From an uncultured Desulfobacter sp. (GTDB lineage Bacteria > Desulfobacterota > Desulfobacteria > Desulfobacterales > Desulfobacteraceae): 64,000 nt of DNA. The stretch's first letter is position 1. The number at the start of each line of letters is the position of its first letter. This document shows positions 29,485 to 37,040 of this stretch, piece by piece. Location of the stretch: the NCBI RefSeq assembly GCF_963666145.1, contig NZ_OY762614.1:6004501-6068500 (forward strand). Direction: 5' to 3'. Both the position numbers and the translations under genes were made by a program. A model generated the notes under the pieces. That model was not told the origin of the DNA. It was given only the letters and a program-made list of their open reading frames with translations, and did not search any database.

Positions 29485-29828
29485 GGCTATGGGGGCCTCA
29501 CGGAAATAACAAAAGAGCAAGTTGATCATTTCTTAAAATCGTCCAAAAACACGGAAGAAGCATTGATTCAAGGGTGATTGAAATACAGGATGATCTGCCC
29601 AAGTGGTCCGGGCACAAAAATCATTCCGAGTTGCTGTAAACTGTTTCATCGATGAAACGACAAAAAAAGCATTTTGGGGAAGGGACTGGCTGAAGAAGTG
29701 CTCCCTCGTCATTCGAAGGTTGAGTGGCACAATGTTGAAGTAGTTAACGCCTTGCGTGGAAAGGTTCTTGGGGTTTAATGATAGACACATTGTGGGGTCT
29801 TCTATTCCTCAGAATGTCTGAAATTTAC
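29485..29828. other. no intact gene; possible cassette remnant
   Basis: Short plus-strand frames read protein-like for 20-30 codons (EQVDHFLKSSKNTEEALIQG; EEVLPRHSKVEWHNVEVVNAL) but are broken by stops and frame changes, suggesting a decayed gene. The palindrome TTTCATCGATGAAACG near 29643 repeats one at about 28433. Confidence 0.35.
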
Positions 29829-29894
29829 GCTTTTAACGGGCTGTTCAGTGGCGGCGAGGTACGAGCCGTCCACTGCAACAGCAAAGTTATTTAG
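29829..29894 (-). repeat. integron attC-like recombination site, complete
   Basis: On the minus strand it reads CTAAATAAC, TTT, an arm GCTGTT-G-CAGTGG-A-CGGC, a 9-base loop, the complementary arm GCCG-CCACTG-AACAGC, CC and GTTAAAAGC. The two arms pair perfectly except for two unpaired bases, G and A, six base pairs apart. Extra-helical bases with that spacing after GTT are the hallmark of attC sites, as are the outer AAC/GTT boxes. The stop codon of the gene upstream overlaps the first box, as usual for gene cassettes. Confidence 0.7.
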
Positions 29895-30378
29895 GCACAT
29901 ATCCTTCCTCCCAATAGTCTTCATTTAAGACATACTCATCAATGTAAAAACTGTTGGGAGTTTCATTAAAGCCTGGTTGCTTAACGAGCCTTTGAATTGC
30001 TTCTTGCGCCTGCTTAGCCGTGGAATAAATTCCGATTATTTTTATATCGATATTATTCTCATCAAGCTGGTGAGCATGCTGCACTAAATGGACTTTTATC
30101 ATCTTATTGATCAGCGTTTTGTCTCCAACGTCAGATGGAATAATCAGTTTCATCGCGTTTTGGGAAATGATGATGTCTCCAGACCCATCAAGGTTTTCAA
30201 GAATGTATGTCACATCAGGGGCAATCGTATTTATTGATATTACAGCAGATTCTTTACCTTTATGTTTACCAGATATTACATGCACCGTATCATTAATAAC
30301 GAATTTAACTTGATCGCTTCTTTGGCCTAAATAAAAAGCCTCATCTATTTCTTTTGGTATAGTCATCTTTTGATGCAT
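29887..30378 (-). CDS. cassette gene: KOW-like plus DUF7336-like protein
   Basis: 163 residues. The N-terminal half has a small beta domain with a KOW-like segment (DTVHVISGKHKGKESAVISI). The C-terminal 70 residues (KVHLVQHAHQ, IIGIYSTAKQAQEAIQRL, PGFNETPNSFYIDEYVLNED) match the DUF7336 type, small proteins often found among immunity and cassette genes. The ATG at 30378 lies just inside the cassette boundary; longer readings run into the neighbouring attC half-site. The stop overlaps the following attC. Function unknown. Confidence 0.65.
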   Translation of the reverse strand: MHQKMTIPKEIDEAFYLGQRSDQVKFVINDTVHVISGKHKGKESAVISINTIAPDVTYILENLDGSGDIIISQNAMKLIIPSDVGDKTLINKMIKVHLVQHAHQLDENNIDIKIIGIYSTAKQAQEAIQRLVKQPGFNETPNSFYIDEYVLNEDYWEEGYVPK

Positions 30379-30411
30379 AATCAGCCGGCACTGCAACAGC
30401 AATGTTATGTG
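30377..30411 (-). repeat. attC-like half-site 1
   Basis: Minus strand: CACATAAC, ATT, GCTGTT-G-CAGTGCCGGCT, then directly GATTATGC. The 5' arm matches the complete site at 29829-29894, but the complementary 3' arm is missing. Its first box is the exact complement of GTTATGTG at the other end of the same cassette (30854-30861), as expected if the gene between them entered as an integron cassette. Confidence 0.6.
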
Positions 30412-30839
30412 CGATGTTTAGCACCCCAGTTATTCCAATATTCCTTTGATGCACTATCCAGTTCTTCGAAACTTAATGGTTCACCATCTTCAAGTTTTAG
30501 TTCGGCTGAATCGTATTTGGTTTTTATTGAACCACATATATCCCAAATGACAAGGTAGTCAAATTCTTCATCACATGATAATGCCACTAAGGCTGGGGAT
30601 ATCCCTTCAAGCTCTTTTATTGTTCTATAGATTTGGCAACTGTCTTTTGACCACTGACGTTCATATTCGAACAAGGAACAATTTTTCAAGATGACATCAA
30701 TATGGTTATGATTCCCCTTCAATATATTCGCAACATATTCAATCTTGACTTTGATTTGGATATCACCAGGAGTCTTCCCTTGTATTTCCACAAGTTCTCC
30801 ATCGTGGAAGATATTCCATATTTGGTAATCTTTTTTCAT
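30405..30839 (-). CDS. cassette gene, unknown protein
   Basis: 144 residues, MKKDYQIWNIFHDGELVEI, with mixed alpha/beta pattern and many acidic residues; LKNCSLFEYERQW and SFEELDSASKEYWNNW are distinctive. It resembles a family of uncharacterised bacterial proteins of the IWDxxHDG type, sometimes next to toxin genes. The ATG at 30839 is chosen since upstream codons belong to the attC half-site. A role as an immunity protein is possible but not shown. Confidence 0.6.
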   Translation of the reverse strand: MKKDYQIWNIFHDGELVEIQGKTPGDIQIKVKIEYVANILKGNHNHIDVILKNCSLFEYERQWSKDSCQIYRTIKELEGISPALVALSCDEEFDYLVIWDICGSIKTKYDSAELKLEDGEPLSFEELDSASKEYWNNWGAKHRT

Positions 30840-30853
30840 GTAATCACTTAAAA

Positions 30854-30891
30854 CACATAACGAGCCGTCCTTTCGCAACAGCATGTTAGAA
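30854..30891 (-). repeat. attC-like half-site 2
   Basis: Minus strand: TTCTAAC, AT, GCTGTTGCGAAAGGACGGCTC, written here in two parts as GCTGTTGCGAAAGG and ACGGCTC, then GTTATGTG. The 3' hairpin arm is again absent, so the site cannot fold into the structure recognised by integron integrases. Confidence 0.6.
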
Positions 30892-31512
30892 TTATTTTTT
30901 CTCAACCCATTCCATTTTATATAATTCAATCAATTCTCCCCCACATTCACAAAAGGGGCTGTCGTCTTGATTTTTTACTTGATTACATTTTTTACAAATC
31001 ATTGCTTTTGGCCCCTCTAAAAAGGGCTTTTTCTTGAAACATTGCCAAGCGTACGTGCAAAGAAAAACGATTATAGATACTACCACAATAAAGAATAATC
31101 GATTTTGGAAAAATTCAGTCCAAGAAATTGGATTATAAGTTATTGCGCCAGGGCTTTCAAAATAATATCGACGAATACCGAATTTGGCGTATATACTACC
31201 GAGAATAAATGCCATAGTTGCAAAAAATAAAGGAGCTGAAGGATGTCTGTATCGTTTTTTGAGGTCGTTTTCTATAGTTTTTTTATCTTTCAATTTCCAC
31301 GCTCTCTTTGAGTCGGCTTCGGTCCTTTTTTTAGCAAGTTGTTCTTTTTTTATCGATTCGCTTTTTCTGATTTTTAAAATTGCGTTATTAACAAGGGTAA
31401 ATCGTTCAGGATATTTTTCTTGGTCTATACTATTCTCGATCTGCAATAGATCTTTTTTGGAAAGACCTTTTAAATAATTTTTATACTCCTCTATGTCATC
31501 AAATTTTGTCAT
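30892..31512 (-). CDS. cassette gene: two-helix membrane protein with zinc ribbon
   Basis: 206 residues. Residues 1-85 are charged and helical, two membrane helices follow at about 92-110 (APLFFATMAFILGSIYA) and 138-157 (RLFFIVVVSIIVFLCTYAW), and the C-terminus has a likely zinc-binding knuckle (CKKCNQVKNQ ... PFCECGG). Proteins of this plan are common in accessory regions; the function is unknown. The stop codon is immediately followed by attC half-site 2, suggesting this too is a cassette, but its own 5' boundary is not recognisable. Confidence 0.65.
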   Translation of the reverse strand: MTKFDDIEEYKNYLKGLSKKDLLQIENSIDQEKYPERFTLVNNAILKIRKSESIKKEQLAKKRTEADSKRAWKLKDKKTIENDLKKRYRHPSAPLFFATMAFILGSIYAKFGIRRYYFESPGAITYNPISWTEFFQNRLFFIVVVSIIVFLCTYAWQCFKKKPFLEGPKAMICKKCNQVKNQDDSPFCECGGELIELYKMEWVEKK

Positions 31513-31999
31513 AGCTTTTGGGATATTGCTGCGCGTTTTTAGACTGTTTGACCCGAAAATCCGATTTTAGCACCGATGGGTCAAAAAAACCGATTTTTTC
31601 AATGAAGCGCTTTCCCAAACTTCTTTTGCCTTAATCTTCAGCTTGTCGGCCAAGCTACAATTTGTGGTTATTTTAATGGATATATTGCATCCCTATAATT
31701 TACAAGAAAAAATATGTGGTCTATGGAATGCGTATAATGAGATTCCCGTTTTAGAAATACCAAGGTCAACAATAATGGTATCATTGTTCACTAAGAGCCT
31801 TTCAATAAAGATGTTTGATACTTCAGCCAGTGCTCAGAAGCACTCAAATAGATTTCCCCATATGGCCTGAGCCTCAGCTTTATAATCAATGACTGTGAAA
31901 TTGATACCCAGGGCCATGAACATGGCTGTGGCCATTACCACCACGCCACGCCTGCTCATGGGCATATTTAAGGCATGGAGACGCCAGCAGTGAGTTGAT
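31513..31999. other. no gene seen
   Basis: Contains repeated CCGATTTT motifs (31560-31605). A minus-strand frame reaching in from 32103 gives a hydrophobic stretch (GVVVMATAMFMALGI) but overlaps the zinc-ribbon regulator and looks like debris. Confidence 0.4.
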
Positions 32000-32296
32000 T
32001 TAAGATTCGATCCAGAAAACAGTTGGAGGTATCCTACTATCTCTGCACGAAGGGCATTTACCAGGCTTTTTGAAGTTTTTCCTGTATTTGAACTCGAATC
32101 CACAATTCAGGCAGTAGTAAGCTTCCATTAGAATTCTTTTCTTTTGAGCCCGAACAGTTTTATCTATGAATTCTAAATGATGGACAACATCCTTCTCCAT
32201 AATACCAACAGATTGTGAAATATCCCGTACAGTCATGGGACCACTTTCAAGGTGATTTATAATTTCCTGCCTGATGGTTTGCGTTCTTTCGTTCAT
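32000..32296 (-). CDS. HTH/zinc-ribbon transcriptional regulator
   Basis: 98 residues. A winged-helix N-terminal part (ESGPMTVRDISQSVGIMEKDVVHHLEF) is joined to a C-terminal Cys4 ribbon (CLNCGFEF ... PGKCPSCRDSRI). This is the plan of COG3357-type predicted regulators. It is encoded 8 bp downstream of a metallo-beta-lactamase-fold hydrolase and is probably co-transcribed with it. The controlled genes are unknown. Confidence 0.8.
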   Translation of the reverse strand: MNERTQTIRQEIINHLESGPMTVRDISQSVGIMEKDVVHHLEFIDKTVRAQKKRILMEAYYCLNCGFEFKYRKNFKKPGKCPSCRDSRIPPTVFWIES

Positions 32297-32304
32297 TACT
32301 GTAT

Positions 32305-32964
32305 CTACGGCTGATTCTGGGATTTATGTGTTTCAATATACTGTTTGACTTCATCAGCTGGTTGAAAAATCCCAAAATGACCTTCACATAGAATGTCTGC
32401 ACTCAAATCCAACAATTTCTGCATAGACAATTGATAATCCTGTAGATTGGATAAAAAACCGTCATTAAATGGACCGTGCAGATCTTGTCCGAACAATACA
32501 TTTTTCCCTTCTGACTCAACAAGAACCGATATTGATCCAGGGGTATGTCCAGGCGTATGGATACATTGAAACATACAATTTCCAAGGGTGAGAGTCGTAT
32601 CTAATTCTAATCTCCTGTACAATTTAACCGGCTCATATTTCACACCATACCAGGATGCCGCAGTCCTATCATCATGACCAGGCTCTTCAATTGGAGCCGC
32701 ATCCAATTCATGAGCATAGAACTTTATGTTTGGTAACGCCCGGTTTAATTCTGCACAGGCACCGATATGGTCAATATGGCAATGGGTCAAAATACAGTGC
32801 TGAATATCTTCAAACCTCAGTTCCAAAGATGAGATCTGCTTGATCATATCAAAATTCATACCCGCATCAATCAAAACCAATCCCTGGTCCGATTTTGTAT
32901 CCACCATATATATTGAGCATTCGTTATCGCCTACATGGTAAATATTTTTAATAATCCGTTTCAT
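32305..32964 (-). CDS. metallo-beta-lactamase-fold hydrolase
   Basis: 219 residues. The metal-binding motif THCHIDH is at about 60-66, with HTPGHTPGS (about 136-144), FGQDLHG and CEGHFG supplying the other ligands, as in glyoxalase II-like MBL proteins. A cytoplasmic enzyme that probably hydrolyses a thioester or similar small molecule; the substrate cannot be told. First gene of a two-gene minus-strand unit with the regulator. Confidence 0.85.
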   Translation of the reverse strand: MKRIIKNIYHVGDNECSIYMVDTKSDQGLVLIDAGMNFDMIKQISSLELRFEDIQHCILTHCHIDHIGACAELNRALPNIKFYAHELDAAPIEEPGHDDRTAASWYGVKYEPVKLYRRLELDTTLTLGNCMFQCIHTPGHTPGSISVLVESEGKNVLFGQDLHGPFNDGFLSNLQDYQLSMQKLLDLSADILCEGHFGIFQPADEVKQYIETHKSQNQP

Positions 32965-33132
32965 TGTCCTACTCCGCTACTTTACAGACATACCAATTAC
33001 AAACAGTATTTCCGTGGTTTTCATCCTATCTACCGTTTGAAGATCCGGCTTGCATGGTACTTCCGATCCCTTCGGCAAGAACAACTCATGGATTTCGTTA
33101 AAAGGCGTGTCCTTAACTCAAATTGTATGCCA

Positions 33133-33483
33133 TTAAACTTCCTCACGGATGACTTTATCACCAACTGTCTTAATGAGTTGATCCAGGATTTTGGCATCCT
33201 GATCATCGGTTGGTCTCCAGGAATTTCGAAGCACCCGCTCATTGTCATCGTCAAGACTTATATCGGATATCACAACTTCTGTATATTTCAGCCTGGGGTC
33301 TCCTTGATGGTACGGCCAGACTTCAAAAACATGTAGGTTGGCTATATTCAATTTAAATCTATCACAAATTCTCGGGATAATATATTGAATACAGTTGGTT
33401 GTCGGCACACCTGTATCTTCGCCTTGATCAATTAGGATTATCCAGGTGGCCTCCGTAGTTGCTTCTTGAGCAATGATCAAATG
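33133..33483 (-). pseudogene. truncated paralogue of 11813-12262
   Basis: 116 codons from HLIIAQEATTEATWIILIDQGEDTGVP onward, closely matching residues from about 35 of the protein at 11813-12262, including VFEVWPYHQGDPRLKYTEV and the end GDKVIREEV. The 5' part is missing because an IS (33484 onward) lies there, and beyond it no matching sequence is found, so a deletion followed or accompanied the insertion. Confidence 0.75.
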
Positions 33484-33579
33484 GGGCGCATTCCCATTTT
33501 CCCGGTTTGAAAAAAGCCTATCTTTGAGAACAAAAAACATGATAGCTTCTACTCGCTGAGACGACTATAAAAATGGACT

Positions 33580-33765
33580 GTGCTGATGAAAAAAGCTGAA
33601 GATTGCAATACTGTTGAGGAAGTCTATGCCTGCCTGAAAGAACTGGAGGACGATCCGAGGTTGGTTCGCAATGCTCAAGAATTGGAGCAGGTAGAACGTG
33701 AAATACTTGGGTATACGAATAGACTGAGCGCCTTGCTTTTAAAAAAAGCATCCAGGGCTCATTAA
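33580..33765 (+). CDS. IS upstream frame, second copy
   Basis: 61 residues identical to the peptide at 4224-4409, with the same run of seven A near its end. It would feed the transposase frame by -1 frameshifting, but that frame is truncated here. Confidence 0.55.
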   Translation: MLMKKAEDCNTVEEVYACLKELEDDPRLVRNAQELEQVEREILGYTNRLSALLLKKASRAH

Positions 33766-33797
33766 ATTCCTATGATCAGGTCGATCAAGAAAAAGAA

Positions 33798-34477
33798 TTG
33801 ATGTCCAGCTGGCCGGGCCGGATGAAAAGCGAAGGGCTTGAGACCGTTTCGATTCAGTGTTGTACAGGTAGTTCAGTTGATGTTCGTGTTCGATATTATC
33901 GACGATCCTGTGATCGTCGAAATCGAAAAAGGTATAAAGGCGCCTACGCCGGTTTAATCCTTCTTGGAATCCATGATCGCTGCTCACCAGCTTTGGCTTC
34001 TATGGTGAGTGCCTGGTCGGCCTTATTGAGTTCTTTTGAAGAAGTCCGTCAAGTGCTTTGTAATCATGGTATGATGTTGGATATAAAGGTTATCCGTAAA
34101 CTCACCTATCGGTACGCAGAACGGGCCCGAGCCGAACAACAAGCAGGTCGAATTCCAATAAAGCAGAGAGATTCACTTGAAGGGCGACGGGTGGTTATAA
34201 GCACCGATGGTGGACGCACACGGTTAAGAGAGAAGAAAAGAGGTCCCAAAACTCCAAAAAATAGAACCCGCTTTCGTGGGGCGTGGCGAGAACCCAAACT
34301 TTTGATTATTTATGTGGTGGACGCCCAGGGAAAACAAGAACAAAGCTTCTCTCCATTTATTGATGGTAGTTTCAGCGGTCCGGATGGCGTATTCCTCTTG
34401 CTAAAGGGGTATTTGAACGCCCTTCATATCCAGGAGTCTGACAAAATACTGTTTGTTGCAGATGGCGCACATTGGAT
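33798..34477 (+). pseudogene. transposase of the second IS copy, truncated
   Basis: The first 227 residues match the transposase at 3007-4191 with a few changes (for example IPIKQRD for IPLNERD). It ends at DGAHW, where the frame enters a terminal repeat and soon stops, so the last catalytic residue is lost. Not functional. Confidence 0.85.
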
Positions 34478-34796
34478 GGGCGCATTCCCATTTTCCCGGT
34501 TAGCTTAGGCATATTATCCGTAAACGTTGAAATATAGCAATTGCTCAACAATACATATAAAAACAGCTTGTTATATCATAAAATTATCCTTCCAGTCCCA
34601 TTTTCCCGGTGCACAGAACCAAGGAAAATCAGGTGTCTCGGGCAATTTATGTTGAAATTTTTATCTGGTGAGCGCACAGCGGAAGGCCTTCGTTAAAAAC
34701 ATACAATGTCTAAGCTTGACTTAACTGCTTGATTCTTAATAATTTAATTGCTGTTATAAAAAATATCCAGTCGACCGGGAAAATGGGAATGCGCCC
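34478..34796. mobile_element. 319-bp non-coding element with the IS termini
   Basis: Both ends (34478-34499 and 34775-34796) are identical to the 22-bp terminal repeats of the 1521-bp IS. The interior is AT-rich, non-coding and unrelated to the IS; it contains a further partial terminal repeat at 34596-34609. It looks like a MITE that the IS transposase could move. The bases on either side do not form a duplication, so it may also be the product of a deletion between elements. Confidence 0.6.
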
Positions 34797-34839
34797 ATGA
34801 CGGGTGTCGTCATGCTCTTGAAATCTGTATAGCCGTTTT

Positions 34840-34915
34840 TGATGTGGATACCCCAACAATGCCTTTGCTATTGAAAGGTGCTTTCAGATCGGCTTAGGCG
34901 AGCCTGTATAGACTT
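34840..34915. repeat. dispersed repeat, copy 2
   Basis: Counterpart of 1440-1512 (see there). Here the minus-strand frame is broken by stops. It is followed at 34945-35000 by a second short repeat, also found at about 54335-54380. Confidence 0.4.
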
Positions 34916-35050
34916 ATATCGCTCATTACCCAAATCAAAGTCACGGAAAAATAAGCAATTTTAAAGTGTTGAATATTAATTCAATAGTCCGGGTTTTCAA
35001 ATTCAGCAATGGGTGGAATTAATTAAAAACTTGCAGAGAGCTATCAGGAT

Positions 35051-35458
35051 TTACAACTGTAAATATTTTTGTATAATCTCTTTTAAATTTTTGTGATTAT
35101 TAGCCTCACACTCCCAAATTATTTTTACATTCCAACCTAAATTTTCAAGCGCAACCTTATTTCTATCATCTCGTCTTATATTTTTTTCAAATTTTTCAGT
35201 CCAAAATTCAATATTGCTTTTCGGCGTATAGGCGAAACGGCAGTTTTTATGTCTATGCCAAAAACACCCATGAACAAAAATGACAGTATTATATTTTGGC
35301 AAGACAATATCTGGTCTGCCAGGAAGATCCTTCCGGTGAAGTCTAAAACGATATCCCATCCGATGTAGAAGAGAGCGAACAGCGATTTCCGGTTTGGTAT
35401 CACGATTTTTAATCCGTGACATATTCCAGCTTCTTTTTTCCGGAGATAGCGTATCCAT
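35051..35458 (-). CDS. vsr: Vsr-family very short patch repair endonuclease
   Basis: 135 residues, full length for the family. The catalytic core LPGRPDIVLPKYN (Asp50) and HGCFWHRH (His63, His68/70), plus the WECEANNH-like end, correspond to E. coli Vsr, which nicks 5' of T in T:G mismatches created by deamination of 5-methylcytosine. Last gene of the eight-gene defence operon and only 4 bp after the C5 methyltransferase. It may repair damage caused by that methylase, or have been adapted as an effector nuclease. Confidence 0.93.
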   Translation of the reverse strand: MDTLSPEKRSWNMSRIKNRDTKPEIAVRSLLHRMGYRFRLHRKDLPGRPDIVLPKYNTVIFVHGCFWHRHKNCRFAYTPKSNIEFWTEKFEKNIRRDDRNKVALENLGWNVKIIWECEANNHKNLKEIIQKYLQL

Positions 35459-35462
35459 GATT

Positions 35463-37040
35463 CTATATAATCCCAGATTTCTTTAAACTTTTAAATACGA
35501 TCCCGGCAATTTGAAATGCCAGCAGAGGGGGGACAGCATTGCCGACCTGAATGTATTGCTGAGTTCGACTCCCTTCAAAAAAATAGTTGTCAGGGAATGT
35601 TTGTAGCCTTGCAGCTTCTCTTACAGTAAAGCTTCTACACTGCACAGGGTCATAATGTATAAAATAATGACCATCTTTGGAAATATGACTGGTTATAGTG
35701 GTCGACGGTGTGTTATGGACTTGAACACGGAATCTGTCGTCAAATTTGCCGCTTCTCGCATTCTTATGTTTTGGTATCAGTTCATTTGGAAATTCATGAA
35801 TCCTGGGAGATGCGCCATGGCATTTGCAAAAACAGGACGCATAAAGATAACGATGTAAATCTGATGCCATATGTGATTTACTTTGGTGATTACATGCCCC
35901 ATCAAGCCTCCTGTCTTCATACCACCATTTATTTATCATTTTACCCGGACCTTTACCTTGAACAAATCTACCTCCAGTATCAAAATCTGATGATGTTTCA
36001 ATTTTCTTCAGACTCTCCATAAGGCAGTTCTGAATTTTTCCTTTTTTACTGACATATTCAAGAAACCATTTATTGCCCCTTAGCCGAAGCACACGTTTTT
36101 TCCATTTTTCGGGCGAATCTTTATCCCTAGACAGTCCGCTTCTCAATTTTGGCAGATCACTCAGAGTTTCCTCAACAGTCGTAATGCGTCTGCTTCGTTT
36201 CAGAGTATCAGGCCTTCCGGATGAATATTTCCGCCTGATGCCAAACAGGACAACACGGTGTCTTCTTTGAGGAATACCAAATTCCTCTGATTTGATTATA
36301 TAATCTTTGGGGTTTGTAAGTTCAGGGGAAATTGCATCACCATTCTCAGGCATAATTAGAGGGTAAATCTCATAATCATTTTCAAAGTCAGTGCTTCCAT
36401 TTTCATTTTCTTGAAGTGTTTTAAGAGGACACTTCAAATCACTGAGGATCTTTTCAAAAATTGATTTTCCATTGACCTTGGCAGAAAGCATCCCTGTAAC
36501 ATTTTCCATAATGAATGCAGTAGGCAGATGTCTGGCAATGATTCTTAAATATTCCTTGTATAAATAATTCTTCGGATCTTTTTCGGGTATGTAATCCTTT
36601 ATTCCTTTATTTCGAGACCGGCCAATGGTGGAGTATGCCTGACATGGAGGACCGCCGATCAGAACCCATCTGTCGCCATATTCACTTTTAATAGATTTTA
36701 TTCTTTTATCAATTTTTTGATTTAATGACTCAGATGAACCCAGTTCTGCACACCAGGCTTCATCACCGGCTTTTTTGAACTCATCTGGAAACATACTGAA
36801 AAGTGTTTCCTGGCTGTCTATCTCACCTTTAAGGTAGCTGTAATATTCAGATGGTATTTTACCTTTTGGAAATTTTCGGAAAAAGCTTCTCAAGAGAAGA
36901 GTCTTATGTGCATCTGCCTGTTTTTCGATAGAAAGCATAATTTTAAAAACGGGATTCCCGTTATCATAGCTCAGCGAAGAAAAGCCTTCGCCAAGACCAC
37001 CAGGGCCTGCAAACAGATCTACAACAGCAACGCTTTTCAT
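35463..37040 (-). CDS. C5 cytosine DNA methyltransferase (DrmMII/Dcm type)
   Basis: 525 residues. Motif I DLFAGPGGLGEGF (8-20) binds S-adenosylmethionine, motif IV GGPPCQAYS holds the catalytic Cys133, and motif VI is ENV (179-181). QRRHRVVLFG (motif VIII) and QVGNAVPP (motif X) are also present. The spacing between motifs I and IV is longer than in Dcm. The start overlaps the AIPR gene by 4 bp (ATGA). In DISARM class 2 the methylase DrmMII is of this kind and marks host DNA as self; the Vsr gene directly downstream is typical of C5 methylases. Target sequence cannot be read from the protein. Confidence 0.9.
   Translation of the reverse strand: MKSVAVVDLFAGPGGLGEGFSSLSYDNGNPVFKIMLSIEKQADAHKTLLLRSFFRKFPKGKIPSEYYSYLKGEIDSQETLFSMFPDEFKKAGDEAWCAELGSSESLNQKIDKRIKSIKSEYGDRWVLIGGPPCQAYSTIGRSRNKGIKDYIPEKDPKNYLYKEYLRIIARHLPTAFIMENVTGMLSAKVNGKSIFEKILSDLKCPLKTLQENENGSTDFENDYEIYPLIMPENGDAISPELTNPKDYIIKSEEFGIPQRRHRVVLFGIRRKYSSGRPDTLKRSRRITTVEETLSDLPKLRSGLSRDKDSPEKWKKRVLRLRGNKWFLEYVSKKGKIQNCLMESLKKIETSSDFDTGGRFVQGKGPGKMINKWWYEDRRLDGACNHQSKSHMASDLHRYLYASCFCKCHGASPRIHEFPNELIPKHKNARSGKFDDRFRVQVHNTPSTTITSHISKDGHYFIHYDPVQCRSFTVREAARLQTFPDNYFFEGSRTQQYIQVGNAVPPLLAFQIAGIVFKSLKKSGII

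Larger units (their letters stand above)
33484..34477 (+). mobile_element. truncated second copy of the 1521-bp IS
   Basis: The left terminal repeat (33484-33505) and 994 bp are nearly identical to the element at 2985-4505, in opposite orientation relative to the window. The copy stops within the transposase codons for FVADGAHW, where another copy of the terminal repeat begins (34478). Its right third is lost. Confidence 0.88.

Noticed and set aside
29533..29790. 85-codon minus-strand frame
   Set aside because: Not protein-like, and it lies opposite fragments that read better on the plus strand.
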